From contig CAYXUL010000006.1 in NCBI GenBank assembly GCA_964468475.1, positions 1 to 64,000 of the forward strand: a stretch of 64,000 bases of DNA, read 5' to 3'. Source of the stretch: JBECKX01 sp964468475 (lineage in GTDB: Bacteria > Zixibacteria > MSB-5A5 > CAIYYT01). Of this stretch, positions 7,764-16,112 are shown piece after piece (position 1 is the first letter of the stretch; each line of letters opens with the position of its first letter). The translations under genes were made by a program, and so were the position numbers. The notes beneath the pieces are model-generated. The model worked only from the letters and a program-made list of their open reading frames with translations, searched no databases and was not told where the DNA came from.

Positions 7764-8612
7764 ATGAATTCGGAAATTACGCAGAAAATTGATAAGTACT
7801 CACGCCTGCAACAGATTCTGGCCGACTGCAATTCGGTCGTCATTGCCTTATCCGGTGGGCTTGATTCTTCCTTCTTGCTTTACGCTGCGATCCAGGCCTT
7901 GGGGCACGATAACGTAATCGCCGCGATTGGTATCTCGCCGGCGCTGGCAAAGAGCGAATACGAAGCAGCGGTTGCCTTTGCCAAACACCATGGATTGAGT
8001 CATTCCCAAATCATCGAGCTCGAGACTGACGAGATTGATAATCCGGACTACTCAAACAACCCGCCGAATCGTTGCTACTTCTGCAAAGCTGAGTTATACG
8101 ACAAACTGAGCCGACTCGCCGTCCAACGGAGCGATGCCGTCGTTTGCGACGGCGCCAATGCCTCGGATGTCGGAGATCACCGCCCGGGTATGCAGGCTGC
8201 CTCAGAGCAAGCGGTTCGCTCGCCACTACTGGAGGCGGAACTTGACAAAGATGAAATTCGCGCCCTTGCTCGTGAGTTTGGACTCGATATCTGGGACAAA
8301 CCGGCATCCGCCTGCCTGGCATCGAGAATTCCCTATGGCTCAAAAGTGACTCGCGAGAAGCTCAGCCAGATCGAGAAGGCGGAGGAGTACTTGCGTTCGC
8401 TCGGTTTTCGCCAGCTGCGGGTAAGGCACCACGGCGATCTGGCACGTATCGAATTGGAAAGCAACGATATGCACAGGATCGTAGTCAGTGGGCTGGGAGC
8501 AAAAATCGAAGAACATTTCCGAGGAATCGGTTTTACATATACAGCTCTGGATATCACTGGATTTCGATCAGGGAAGATGAATCGGGCCCTGAAAGGCGAA
8601 AATGATGGGTAA
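7764..8612 (+). CDS. larE: ATP-dependent sulfur transferase LarE-like (nickel-pincer cofactor synthesis)
   Basis: 282 residues. N-type ATP pyrophosphatase with PP-loop SGGLDSS (30-36), the ANASD segment and the family motif KPASACLASRIPYG (Cys184). LarE adenylates the pyridinium dinucleotide made by LarB and delivers sulfur to it, for later nickel insertion by LarC. In addition to Cys184 there is a CYFC pair (Cys104, Cys107). Three such cysteines suggest the [4Fe-4S]-cluster type of LarE rather than the single-Cys 'sacrificial' type; that subtype is inference. larB, larC and any lactate racemase gene are not in this window. The 3' end overlaps the next small gene. Confidence 0.88.
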   Translation: MNSEITQKIDKYSRLQQILADCNSVVIALSGGLDSSFLLYAAIQALGHDNVIAAIGISPALAKSEYEAAVAFAKHHGLSHSQIIELETDEIDNPDYSNNPPNRCYFCKAELYDKLSRLAVQRSDAVVCDGANASDVGDHRPGMQAASEQAVRSPLLEAELDKDEIRALAREFGLDIWDKPASACLASRIPYGSKVTREKLSQIEKAEEYLRSLGFRQLRVRHHGDLARIELESNDMHRIVVSGLGAKIEEHFRGIGFTYTALDITGFRSGKMNRALKGENDG

Positions 8613-8853
8613 TACTGAAGACAGACACGGGAAACAAAAGGATCAGCAGCGGGTTGCGATGCGGATGGTAGTTGAGGGTAAGGAGCGTGTTATCACCTAC
8701 GAAGAACTGACGCTCTCGAACAATCTTGCCCAGGAAGCCTTGGTGAGCGTTCTCATTAAGAAGAAGCTGATTGATGGGCAGGAACTGCTCGACGAAATCA
8801 CGCGAATAAGGCAAGAACGTTATCGCAGCGAACCGCCGGAAGCCAACGGGTAG
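8602..8853 (+). CDS. Small hypothetical protein
   Basis: 83 residues. ATG-ATG at 8602/8605 lies inside the 3' end of larE (11-base overlap) with AAAGG a few bases upstream, so it is probably co-translated. The product is soluble and charged; residues 30-75 (EELTLSNNLAQEALVSVLIKK then LIDGQELLDEI) look like two amphipathic helices. No motif points to a function. It could be a family restricted to this lineage. Confidence 0.6.
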   Translation: MMGNTEDRHGKQKDQQRVAMRMVVEGKERVITYEELTLSNNLAQEALVSVLIKKKLIDGQELLDEITRIRQERYRSEPPEANG

Positions 8854-8903
8854 TCTGATACGGCCAGACATTGGCGAATAGAGCACCTCTGCCTGAGCAG
8901 TTT

Positions 8904-9398
8904 ATGATGAGTAACGAAGACAATACCAAACTGAACGCCGTATCCGAACAGCCGACCACGACTGATCAACAGTCGGATCGTGAGCTTCTCAGTTGGGCTA
9001 CGCATCCTGCCAAAGCGCGCCCACAGGTGGCAACTGTGGTGGGGGGTTTTCTTGTTGTACTCACCTGGTTGGTCTATTACTCCACCGGATCATGGTTCTT
9101 TGTGGCGGTTGCCGCCTTGGTGCTGTGGGGATCGCTGTCGCAATTCTTTGTGCCGACGAAATTCACTTTCACGGAGCGCAAGGTTAAGGTGCGCTATATC
9201 GTAAATAAGATTGAAAAAGAATGGTCGCAGTATCGTTCATTTTATATAGACAAGAACGGCGTGTTGCTGTCGCCGTTCGTGCGCCCCTCTCGACTGGAGA
9301 ACTTTCGCGGGCTCTACGTGCGCTTCGCCAACAACCGTGATGAAGTAGTTGCTATTGTTAAGGACAAAATCATAGTTCCCGAAGACGATCTGGAGTAG
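8904..9398 (+). CDS. Small membrane protein of unknown function
   Basis: About 164 residues from ATG 8904 (ATG 8907 and TTG 8871 are alternatives; none has a strong ribosome site). After a hydrophilic N-terminus (~35 residues) there are two adjacent membrane segments (VATVVGGFLVVLTWLVYY and WFFVAVAALVLWGSL). A soluble C-terminal region rich in beta strands follows (FTFTERKVKVRYIVNKIEKEWSQYRSFYIDKNG), resembling a bacterial PH-like domain of the YdbT/DUF304 kind. That resemblance is weak. It lies in a plus-strand run of small genes from larE to the aldo/keto reductase. Confidence 0.6.
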   Translation: MMSNEDNTKLNAVSEQPTTTDQQSDRELLSWATHPAKARPQVATVVGGFLVVLTWLVYYSTGSWFFVAVAALVLWGSLSQFFVPTKFTFTERKVKVRYIVNKIEKEWSQYRSFYIDKNGVLLSPFVRPSRLENFRGLYVRFANNRDEVVAIVKDKIIVPEDDLE

Positions 9399-9428
9399 TT
9401 TGAACCTGTTTATCTGCAAATTTGACTC

Positions 9429-9998
9429 ATGAACATTTTTCCGCTAAGCTCATCAGAAAGTGACGAAAGGCCACAGGGCTACTCCGAGCACGAACGCGAA
9501 TTGCTCGACCGCCTCGCGAAAATCGCCGTCAAGTGGCACATGTCAGTGCCGGTGATTATGACGCTTGAATCCGTTAAACCACTCAATTTTATCGGTTCGC
9601 AGGCGATGGTCTTTGCCGAACCGATGGTCTATGCGATGGAGCCGGCGCTGCAGATCGTGATGAAGAGTTTCAACATGGAAGACTACAACACGCTGCGTAC
9701 AATGCTGGAACGGCGTGAAACCATTGAGGCGTTGCTGCTGCGGGTCGAATACTTCGACTCGATTGCCTACCGCAAGGAGAAGCTCTTCAAGAAATTGAAG
9801 CGGGAATACCTGAAACAGCAGCCGCTCGGGTTTCGCATAAAGTCGAAGATCCTTGGCTTCAAAACACCGAAACATCTTGAGGCGGACTGGAAAGCCAGGA
9901 TGGAAGCCATCGAAAAATCAGCCGAGGAAGAGGAAGCAAAGCGAAACGAGGAGATAGGAACAGGCACTCCCGATAATCCCGGCCCCGAAATCACTTAA
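9429..9998 (+). CDS. Conserved-looking hypothetical protein
   Basis: 189 residues, soluble. The central part contains LAKIAVKWHMSVPVIMTLES then VKPLNFIGSQAMVFAEP, two helices that look under strong constraint. A charged helical region and an acidic Glu-rich tail follow (about residues 158-189, ending in Pro/Gly/Thr). I recognise no catalytic motif. The SQ-MVF-P segment suggests a membrane-proximal or partner-binding surface, but this is a guess. It sits 30 bases after the small membrane protein and 18 before the aldo/keto reductase. Confidence 0.6.
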   Translation: MNIFPLSSSESDERPQGYSEHERELLDRLAKIAVKWHMSVPVIMTLESVKPLNFIGSQAMVFAEPMVYAMEPALQIVMKSFNMEDYNTLRTMLERRETIEALLLRVEYFDSIAYRKEKLFKKLKREYLKQQPLGFRIKSKILGFKTPKHLEADWKARMEAIEKSAEEEEAKRNEEIGTGTPDNPGPEIT

Positions 9999-10016
9999 AG
10001 CAGAAGTTGACAGCTT

Positions 10017-11171
10017 GTGAAATTCACCCACGCCAGCGCCCCGGCGACAGTCGATTTTGCCGCGCGTTTTGCTGACATCCCCTACAACCAGTTCGCTGAC
10101 ACCGACATAAGAATCAGTGCCGTTGGTTTCGGTGGTTATCGCATTGATGTCTCCTACCCGGAGCATCGTGCCGCATTGCAGAAGGCACTGCTCTGTGGCA
10201 TCAATCTGATCGACACTTCCACCAACTACATGAGTGGCGGCTCGGAACTGCTGATCGGCAGCGTGCTGGATGACTTTGAGGCCGAGGCCATTCTGGGAAG
10301 AAACCAGGTAGTTATCATTTCGAAGGCTGGCTACATCCAGGGGAGGGAATACCGGTTGAGCCAGAATCTCAAGCGCGACGGACGCGGCTACCCTGAGCTG
10401 GTTGAGTATGCGCCGAATCTGGAACATTGCATCCATCCGGATTTCATCAAGGACCAGCTGACCCGTTCTCTGAGTCGCCTGAATTGCGGCGCCATAGATT
10501 CCTATCTTCTGCACAATCCCGAGTATTTCCTGATGTGGGCCAGAAGGGAAAAATGGGAGTTGGAGGAAGCCCGCGAGGAGTACTACCGCCGTATTCGCCT
10601 CGCTTTTGAGTACCTGGAAACGGAAGTGGCACGCGGTCGCATCAGAAGCTACGGCGTCAGTTCAAATACTTTTCCGGTTAGTGGAGATGAGTACGATTTC
10701 ACTTCCTTGGAGAAGCTGATTCAGATCGCTAACGATATCAGCCCCCTAAACAATTTCAAAGTCGTACAATTCCCCTTTAACCTGATCGAATCGGGGGCGG
10801 CAGTCAACGAGACTCAAGCCGGCAAAATGACAGTCCTCGAGCTGGCTCGGCGCCACAAATTCTGCATCCTCGCCAACCGTCCGCTGAACACCATTTACAA
10901 GAACAAGCTGATTCGCTTGTCGGAGGAAAATCCCGACGCGGAAGATATCAGAAATGTGGTCGCAAAAGTCTCACCGGAATGGGGCAAGGCCGAGACGCTT
11001 AGCCAGATGGCGATCAGGGCGATCAGATCGACTCTCGGAATTTCCTCGGTGCTGGTTGGGATGCGTGACGTCAAGTATGTGCGTGATGTCGAACTTGAAT
11101 TGCAGCGTACTGTGGTTCCGGCAGACCGAAGTGAAGAGTGGAAGAAACTGCGGACCATACTGAGGGACTAG
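10017..11171 (+). CDS. Aldo/keto reductase family protein
   Basis: 384 residues from GTG 10017. TIM-barrel aldo/keto reductase with the catalytic tetrad recognisable as Asp (LIDTST), Tyr (NYMSGG), Lys (ISKAGY) and His (LLHNPE), and a C-terminal cofactor-side segment (STLGISSVLVGMRDVKYV) like the 2'-phosphate/NADPH-binding region. Residues 100-125 form an insertion (GREYRLSQNLKRDGRGYPE) absent from short family members. Substrate unknown. It ends the long plus-strand run and faces pepF across a bidirectional terminator. Confidence 0.85.
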   Translation: MKFTHASAPATVDFAARFADIPYNQFADTDIRISAVGFGGYRIDVSYPEHRAALQKALLCGINLIDTSTNYMSGGSELLIGSVLDDFEAEAILGRNQVVIISKAGYIQGREYRLSQNLKRDGRGYPELVEYAPNLEHCIHPDFIKDQLTRSLSRLNCGAIDSYLLHNPEYFLMWARREKWELEEAREEYYRRIRLAFEYLETEVARGRIRSYGVSSNTFPVSGDEYDFTSLEKLIQIANDISPLNNFKVVQFPFNLIESGAAVNETQAGKMTVLELARRHKFCILANRPLNTIYKNKLIRLSEENPDAEDIRNVVAKVSPEWGKAETLSQMAIRAIRSTLGISSVLVGMRDVKYVRDVELELQRTVVPADRSEEWKKLRTILRD

Positions 11172-11239
11172 TCCCCCGACCATCCAGTCTCCGATCCACA
11201 AGAGATCTATTTTCAGACTAGCTTGAACTGTATAAACAC

Positions 11240-11273
11240 AAAGAGCGGATCAATTGATCCGCTCTTTCTTTTT
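11240..11273. terminator. Bidirectional rho-independent terminator
   Basis: A perfect 28-base palindrome at 11240-11267 with arms AAAGAGCGGATCAA and TTGATCCGCTCTTT, followed on the plus strand by CTTTTTG and bordered by A-rich sequence on the other side. It lies between the convergent aldo/keto reductase and pepF genes and can end both transcripts. Confidence 0.85.
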
Positions 11274-11289
11274 GTCTGTAGTTGCAGCA

Positions 11290-13200
11290 TCAGCCCTTCA
11301 GCTTCTGTAACTCCTCTTCGTACTGATTGACCAGGTTGGTCATCTCGTCGATAACCGCCTGGAAGGTCTCCGGCTTGGTCAGATCCGCACCGGCGTTTTG
11401 CAGCTCCTTCATCGGATAGTCACTGCCGCCCGCCTTGAGCAGATTGTCGAGGTAATTCTTGGTCGCTTCCTTGCGCTCAGCCTCCGAGCCGGTAGTGATC
11501 TTCTTGACGATCTCCGCCGACGAGGCAAAACAGGTCGCATACTGGTAGACATAGTAAGGGGTGTTGTAGAAGTGCGGGATACGCGCCCACAAGTAATCGT
11601 AGAGCGAGTCATAGACAATAGCATCACCGTAGTATGATTTCATCAGCCCGCTATAGAGGTTGCTCAGAACGTCGGCAGTGATCGGCTTGCCTTCCTCGAC
11701 AAGCTGATGTGCCTGCTGCTCGAAATCAGCGAACATCACCTGAGTATAGAAGGTACCGGCGATGTTATCAATTTCCTGCTCCAGCAACCTGATACGTTCC
11801 TTGGGATCCTTGCTCTGCTTCAACATATATTTTAAGAAGAGTGCCTCATTCAGGGTCGAGGCGACTTCCGCCGTGAAGATGGTGTATTGCGAGGTGGAAA
11901 AAGGCTGATTCTCGAATGACAGCTCTGAGTGCAGAGTGTGCCCCAACTCGTGCGCCAGAGTGAACACCGAATTCAACGTGCCATTGTAGTTCAGCAACAT
12001 GAAAGGATGGACGCCGTAGACTCCGGCCGAATAGGCACCGGAATACTTGCCCTCGTTCTCATAAACGTCTATCCAGCCCGATGAAGTTGCATGCCGCATC
12101 TTATCCTGGTACGCCTTTCCGAGCGGTGCCACAGAGTTGACAATCAAGGGCAGCATTTCATCGTAATCATACTTCTTATCGAATTCAACAACCGGCAGGG
12201 CGCTGTCATAGAGATGAAATTCCTTCAACCCCAAGGCCTGCTTACGCAGTTTGAAGTACTTCTGCAGCGGCGCGGTACCGTGCTTAACAGTTGTAACCAG
12301 GTTCTGATACACGTCTGCCGGCACGTTGTCTTCAAATAACGCGGCGTCAAGAGTTGACTTATAATTCCGCGCTTGTGCCTGAGCCCAATCTCGCTGGCAG
12401 ATACCGTTGTAAATGGCCGCGTATGTGTTCTTGTCGTTCGCATACACCTGGTACATCGTTTCATATGCCTTGCGGCGATCATCCTGGTTGCGATTAGTCT
12501 CAAGGATCATGCTATAGTTCGCGGGCGTGATTTCCATTGTATCGCCGTCGGCAAATACCGTGTGACCGAATTTGACATCTGAGGTCGATAGCTCTGTAAA
12601 AATGTCTCCGGGCGTTTCATCGAACGAACTGAAATAGGAAAGCAACTGTTCGCCCTTCTCATCCAGTACGTGCTTCTGCTGCCGGTAGAGATCTTCAATT
12701 GAGTGGCGGTATGGCTCCAGTTGCATATTGTTATCCAGCCAGCCCTTCATCGTCTCCCAGGGAATCGAGAGAATTTCAGGATTCAACCATGCGGTCGCCT
12801 GCCCGAACCGTGCGAACATGATACCGACTTGCTGTAGCTTAGCGCCAATGTCGTTGTTGCGGGTGTCGACATCATGCTGAAGCTGAGGGTAGCGATAAAC
12901 CTTGTAAGACAGTTGCCCCAATTGGTCCTGAAGCTTCATAGCTTTGATCAAATTCTCCGGGCCATCGGCTAGAGTCCCTTTCATTGCACTGATTCGATCC
13001 ATCATGTGTTGGATACTGTCCTTATCAGCCGACCAGGCATCCCAGTTGGGATAGATATCATTGAAATTCCATTTGTATTTCGCCGGAATGTCGGCGCGGT
13101 TCTTCGATTCCGGCATCTTTGCCATTACCGAGCCCACAACGAACACCAGCAGGGCGAGCGGCAGCAAGACACTGACACTCTTTCTGAACTGAGTCAACAT
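11290..13200 (-). CDS. pepF: Oligoendopeptidase F-type metallopeptidase (M3B) with signal peptide
   Basis: 636 residues. The zinc site is HELGH (His417, His421), with the third ligand Glu about 24 residues later in AEVASTLNEA, as in M3 peptidases. The N-terminal helical domain and the C-terminal ATCFASSAEIVKK / GGSDYPMKEL motifs match PepF. Unusually, the protein starts MLTQFRKSVSVLLPLALLVF, a typical Sec signal peptide ending near VMA-K, whereas most PepF enzymes are cytosolic. It probably degrades peptides in the periplasm. The ATG is preceded by an AGGAG-type site on the minus strand. Confidence 0.93.
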   Translation of the reverse strand: MLTQFRKSVSVLLPLALLVFVVGSVMAKMPESKNRADIPAKYKWNFNDIYPNWDAWSADKDSIQHMMDRISAMKGTLADGPENLIKAMKLQDQLGQLSYKVYRYPQLQHDVDTRNNDIGAKLQQVGIMFARFGQATAWLNPEILSIPWETMKGWLDNNMQLEPYRHSIEDLYRQQKHVLDEKGEQLLSYFSSFDETPGDIFTELSTSDVKFGHTVFADGDTMEITPANYSMILETNRNQDDRRKAYETMYQVYANDKNTYAAIYNGICQRDWAQAQARNYKSTLDAALFEDNVPADVYQNLVTTVKHGTAPLQKYFKLRKQALGLKEFHLYDSALPVVEFDKKYDYDEMLPLIVNSVAPLGKAYQDKMRHATSSGWIDVYENEGKYSGAYSAGVYGVHPFMLLNYNGTLNSVFTLAHELGHTLHSELSFENQPFSTSQYTIFTAEVASTLNEALFLKYMLKQSKDPKERIRLLEQEIDNIAGTFYTQVMFADFEQQAHQLVEEGKPITADVLSNLYSGLMKSYYGDAIVYDSLYDYLWARIPHFYNTPYYVYQYATCFASSAEIVKKITTGSEAERKEATKNYLDNLLKAGGSDYPMKELQNAGADLTKPETFQAVIDEMTNLVNQYEEELQKLKG

Positions 13201-13471
13201 GCGTTTCTATCTCCTTAGAATGAATTGGTTTCCTTGCAGAGTACGTCGCCGGAACATCAAAGTTTCCGCCAAGTACGCGCCAATTATATGTGGATTACTC
13301 TGATCTGTCAACTCATCATGCTTGAACTGCTTTCAGCCACTGCGGGAAGAATCTCCATCACTCCCCGCCTGGAGCCACGTATCATTTCGTTTGCAGGGGT
13401 CGATCTATTGGCATTTCCGCTTCGCCGTCTTGTCGCTGTGGCGCGGATACAATCAAGAGGAAGGATTTCGG

Positions 13472-15421
13472 ATGGGTTTGAATCTGGCACAGAAGGTAAT
13501 CAGGAATCATCTCGTTAGCGGGCAGATGCAGCCGGGGGAGGAGATCGCCTTAAGGATCGATCAGACTCTCACCCAGGATGCTACCGGCACGATGGTGATG
13601 CTTGAGCTGGAGGCGATGAATCTCCCTCGGGTGAAGACGGAGCTATCGGCGCAATATGTCGATCACAACCTGATTCAGGCAGATTTCCGCAATGCCGATG
13701 ACCACCTCTTCCTGCGTTCCGCCTGCGAGCGCTTTGGCATCTGGTACAGCAGACCCGGCAATGGCGTCAGCCATCCGGTTCACATGGAGCGATTCGGCAT
13801 TCCCGGCAAGACGCTACTTGGTTCCGACAGCCACACCTGCGCTGCTGGATCACTGGGGATGCTGGCGATGGGCGCCGGCGGCATGGAAGTCGCCATGGCA
13901 ATGGCAGGAGAACCGTTCTATGTCAAAATGCCGAAGATTTTCGGAATCAAACTTACCGGACAACTCCCGGACTGGGTCAGCGCCAAGGATGTCATTCTCG
14001 AAATGCTGCGTCGTCACGGCGTCAGCGGTGGTGTCGGCAAAGTTGTCGAGTATTTTGGGCCGGGGCTCGAGCATTTGACCGCGATGGATCGCCACGTGAT
14101 TGCCAATATGGGCGCTGAACTGGGCGCAACCAGTTCGATTTTCCCCGCTGACAACGCCGTCAGAAAATTCCTCAAGCAGCAGGGCCGCGAACAAGATTAT
14201 GTGGAGCTTTTGGCCGACTCCGATTGCGAATACGACGAGCACGATGAAATCGATCTAACTAAGCTGGAACCATTGATCGCCCTGCCGTCAAGTCCCGGAA
14301 ATGTCGTGAAGGTGCGCGAGGTGGCCGGTCGCGAGGTCTACCAGACCTACATCGGTTCGTCGGCCAATCCCGGCTTGCGCGATTTCGCAGTGCCAGCAAT
14401 GATGGTCGAGGGGAAGAAGTCACACGACCGCGTCTCATTTGATATCAATCCGACTTCCCGACAAATCGAGGAGAACTTGATGGAATCCGGCCTGCTGCAA
14501 AACCTCCTCCGTGCCGGCGCACGTATCCATCAGGCCGGTTGTAACGGCTGTATCGGGATGGGTCAGGCGCCCGCTACCGGCAAGATCAGCCTGCGCACAG
14601 TGCCGCGCAACTTCCCGGGGCGTTCCGGAACCAACGAGGATTCGGTTTACCTCTGCAGCCCGGAGACGGCGGCGGCTTCCGCCTTGACCGGGGTGATAAC
14701 CGACCCGCGCGACCTCAAGATGGACTACCCGAAGTTCGAGGAACCCGAGAAGATCACGATCATAACTGAAACTCTCACCCCGCCGTCGAAGAATGGTCAA
14801 AATGTCAAACTGGAAAAAGGCCCCAATATTCACAGCCTGCCAATTTTCGAGGAAATTGCTGATACCATTGAAGCGCCGGTAATCATCAAGACAGGCGATG
14901 ATATTTCCACCGATACCATCATGCCCGCCGGTGCTCGCGTGCTGCCGTTTCGCAGCAACATTCCTGAGATTTCCAAGTTCACTTTCTACCAGATTGATGG
15001 AACCTTCTACGAACGAGCGATGAAGCTGAAGGAGTCATCCGGATCGATCATAGTCGGCGGCAGTAATTATGGTCAGGGCTCCAGCCGCGAGCACGCCGCA
15101 CTTGCGCCTCGCTACCTCGGTATTCGTGCGGTCATCACCAGGAGTTTTGCCCGCATTCACTGGCAGAATCTGGTCAATTTCGGCATTCTCCCGTTAACAT
15201 TTGTCGATCCGGCGGACTGGGACAAGGTCGACAAGGATGATGTTTTGGCGATCGAGAACATCCGTAAGTCGATAAGGGAGGGTAAAAAACTGACCGTCAC
15301 CAACCGCACCAGGAAAAGCGAGTTCGAGGTGCAGCACGCTCTCTCAGAGCGTCAAGTGACAATTATACTTGATGGTGGTTTGATCAACTTCTTCCGGAAG
15401 AAATTTGCTGCCCAAAGCTAG
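13472..15421 (+). CDS. Aconitate hydratase, small (Aquifex-type) form
   Basis: 649 residues from ATG 13472, chosen because AGAGGAAGGA (13456-13465) lies just upstream and the protein then starts GLNLAQKVIRNHL; the longer frame from 13322 lacks such support. The aconitase superfamily is clear: SDSHTCAAGSLGMLAMGAGGMEV, QAGCNGCIGMG (Cys357, Cys360) and a C-terminal swivel domain with GDDISTDTI and GSNYGQGSSREHAA. It interconverts citrate and isocitrate in the TCA cycle. The segment where most members have the first cluster cysteine (GSCTNS) reads GSSANPG (Ser296, Ser297), which I believe is a feature of the small Aquifex-type family but could not verify. Confidence 0.88.
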   Translation: MGLNLAQKVIRNHLVSGQMQPGEEIALRIDQTLTQDATGTMVMLELEAMNLPRVKTELSAQYVDHNLIQADFRNADDHLFLRSACERFGIWYSRPGNGVSHPVHMERFGIPGKTLLGSDSHTCAAGSLGMLAMGAGGMEVAMAMAGEPFYVKMPKIFGIKLTGQLPDWVSAKDVILEMLRRHGVSGGVGKVVEYFGPGLEHLTAMDRHVIANMGAELGATSSIFPADNAVRKFLKQQGREQDYVELLADSDCEYDEHDEIDLTKLEPLIALPSSPGNVVKVREVAGREVYQTYIGSSANPGLRDFAVPAMMVEGKKSHDRVSFDINPTSRQIEENLMESGLLQNLLRAGARIHQAGCNGCIGMGQAPATGKISLRTVPRNFPGRSGTNEDSVYLCSPETAAASALTGVITDPRDLKMDYPKFEEPEKITIITETLTPPSKNGQNVKLEKGPNIHSLPIFEEIADTIEAPVIIKTGDDISTDTIMPAGARVLPFRSNIPEISKFTFYQIDGTFYERAMKLKESSGSIIVGGSNYGQGSSREHAALAPRYLGIRAVITRSFARIHWQNLVNFGILPLTFVDPADWDKVDKDDVLAIENIRKSIREGKKLTVTNRTRKSEFEVQHALSERQVTIILDGGLINFFRKKFAAQS

Positions 15422-15429
15422 TTGCTCAC

Positions 15430-15900
15430 CTACATCTCTATCTCGGCCTGCGACTTTGTCGGCTTGTTTGCAAGACGTTCCGAGATCAGGTGATCAAGCG
15501 AGTACTTCCCCGGGCCGAGAAAGATCAGCGACACATAGACGATCGCATAGAGCAGCGCGAATTCCTGTCTGGCCCAGGGATCGTGTATATGGACTATCAT
15601 CGAAGCCACCAGCATCGTCGTTAGCAGTGGTATCGCCGCCAGGCGCGTCAGGAATCCAAAGAATACTCCGAGCGAACAAAAGAACTCAGCAAATACGGCG
15701 AGCGTCAGGCTGGCGGTAGCCCCAATTCCAATTGGATCGGAGAATTTGGCGGCAAAGTCGCCAAAATTCGAGAGCTTGCCGTAACCATGTGATAACAGCA
15801 TCATCGCGCCGATCATCACCCTCACAATGAGCAGACCAATGTTGGCTGGAGTTCCTTTGATGTGAGATGTATTGACTATTGATCTGAATAATGACGACAT
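15430..15900 (-). CDS. DoxX family membrane protein
   Basis: 156 residues with four hydrophobic segments, the DoxX layout. Typical features are RVMIGAMMLLSHGYGKL at the first helix, AEFFCSLGVFFGFLTRLAAIPL in the middle and a C-terminal FLGPGKYSLDHLI. DoxX-like proteins are small quinone- or redox-linked membrane proteins of mostly undefined role. The gene is convergent with aconitase (8 bases apart), and a GGAGG-like site precedes ATG 15900 on the minus strand. Confidence 0.85.
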   Translation of the reverse strand: MSSLFRSIVNTSHIKGTPANIGLLIVRVMIGAMMLLSHGYGKLSNFGDFAAKFSDPIGIGATASLTLAVFAEFFCSLGVFFGFLTRLAAIPLLTTMLVASMIVHIHDPWARQEFALLYAIVYVSLIFLGPGKYSLDHLISERLANKPTKSQAEIEM

Positions 15901-16051
15901 GCGATTTCCTCCAAATCCTGATTAACAACCCCGCCAGCTGAGGCAGCGACTGCAGATCGACTCCATTGCCACTTGATCCTACAACATAGAGCTACGTTTA
16001 CCTGTTCCCATAATCTACTCGCGAGTGTTTTCCAGGTTCGCCCCGGTCGCG

Positions 16052-16084
16052 AAAAAAACAGCGGCGATCAGTATTGACCGCCGC
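16052..16084 (-). terminator. Rho-independent terminator of the first glycine-rich lipoprotein gene
   Basis: GCGGCGATCA (16061-16070) and TGACCGCCGC (16075-16084) form a stem with one mismatch around loop GTAT. Read on the minus strand the stem is followed by TGTTTTTTT. It lies 29 bases past the stop codon of the gene at 16113-16964. Confidence 0.8.
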
Positions 16085-16112
16085 CGAAATACAGTCAGTG
16101 TCGAGCTGAAAT

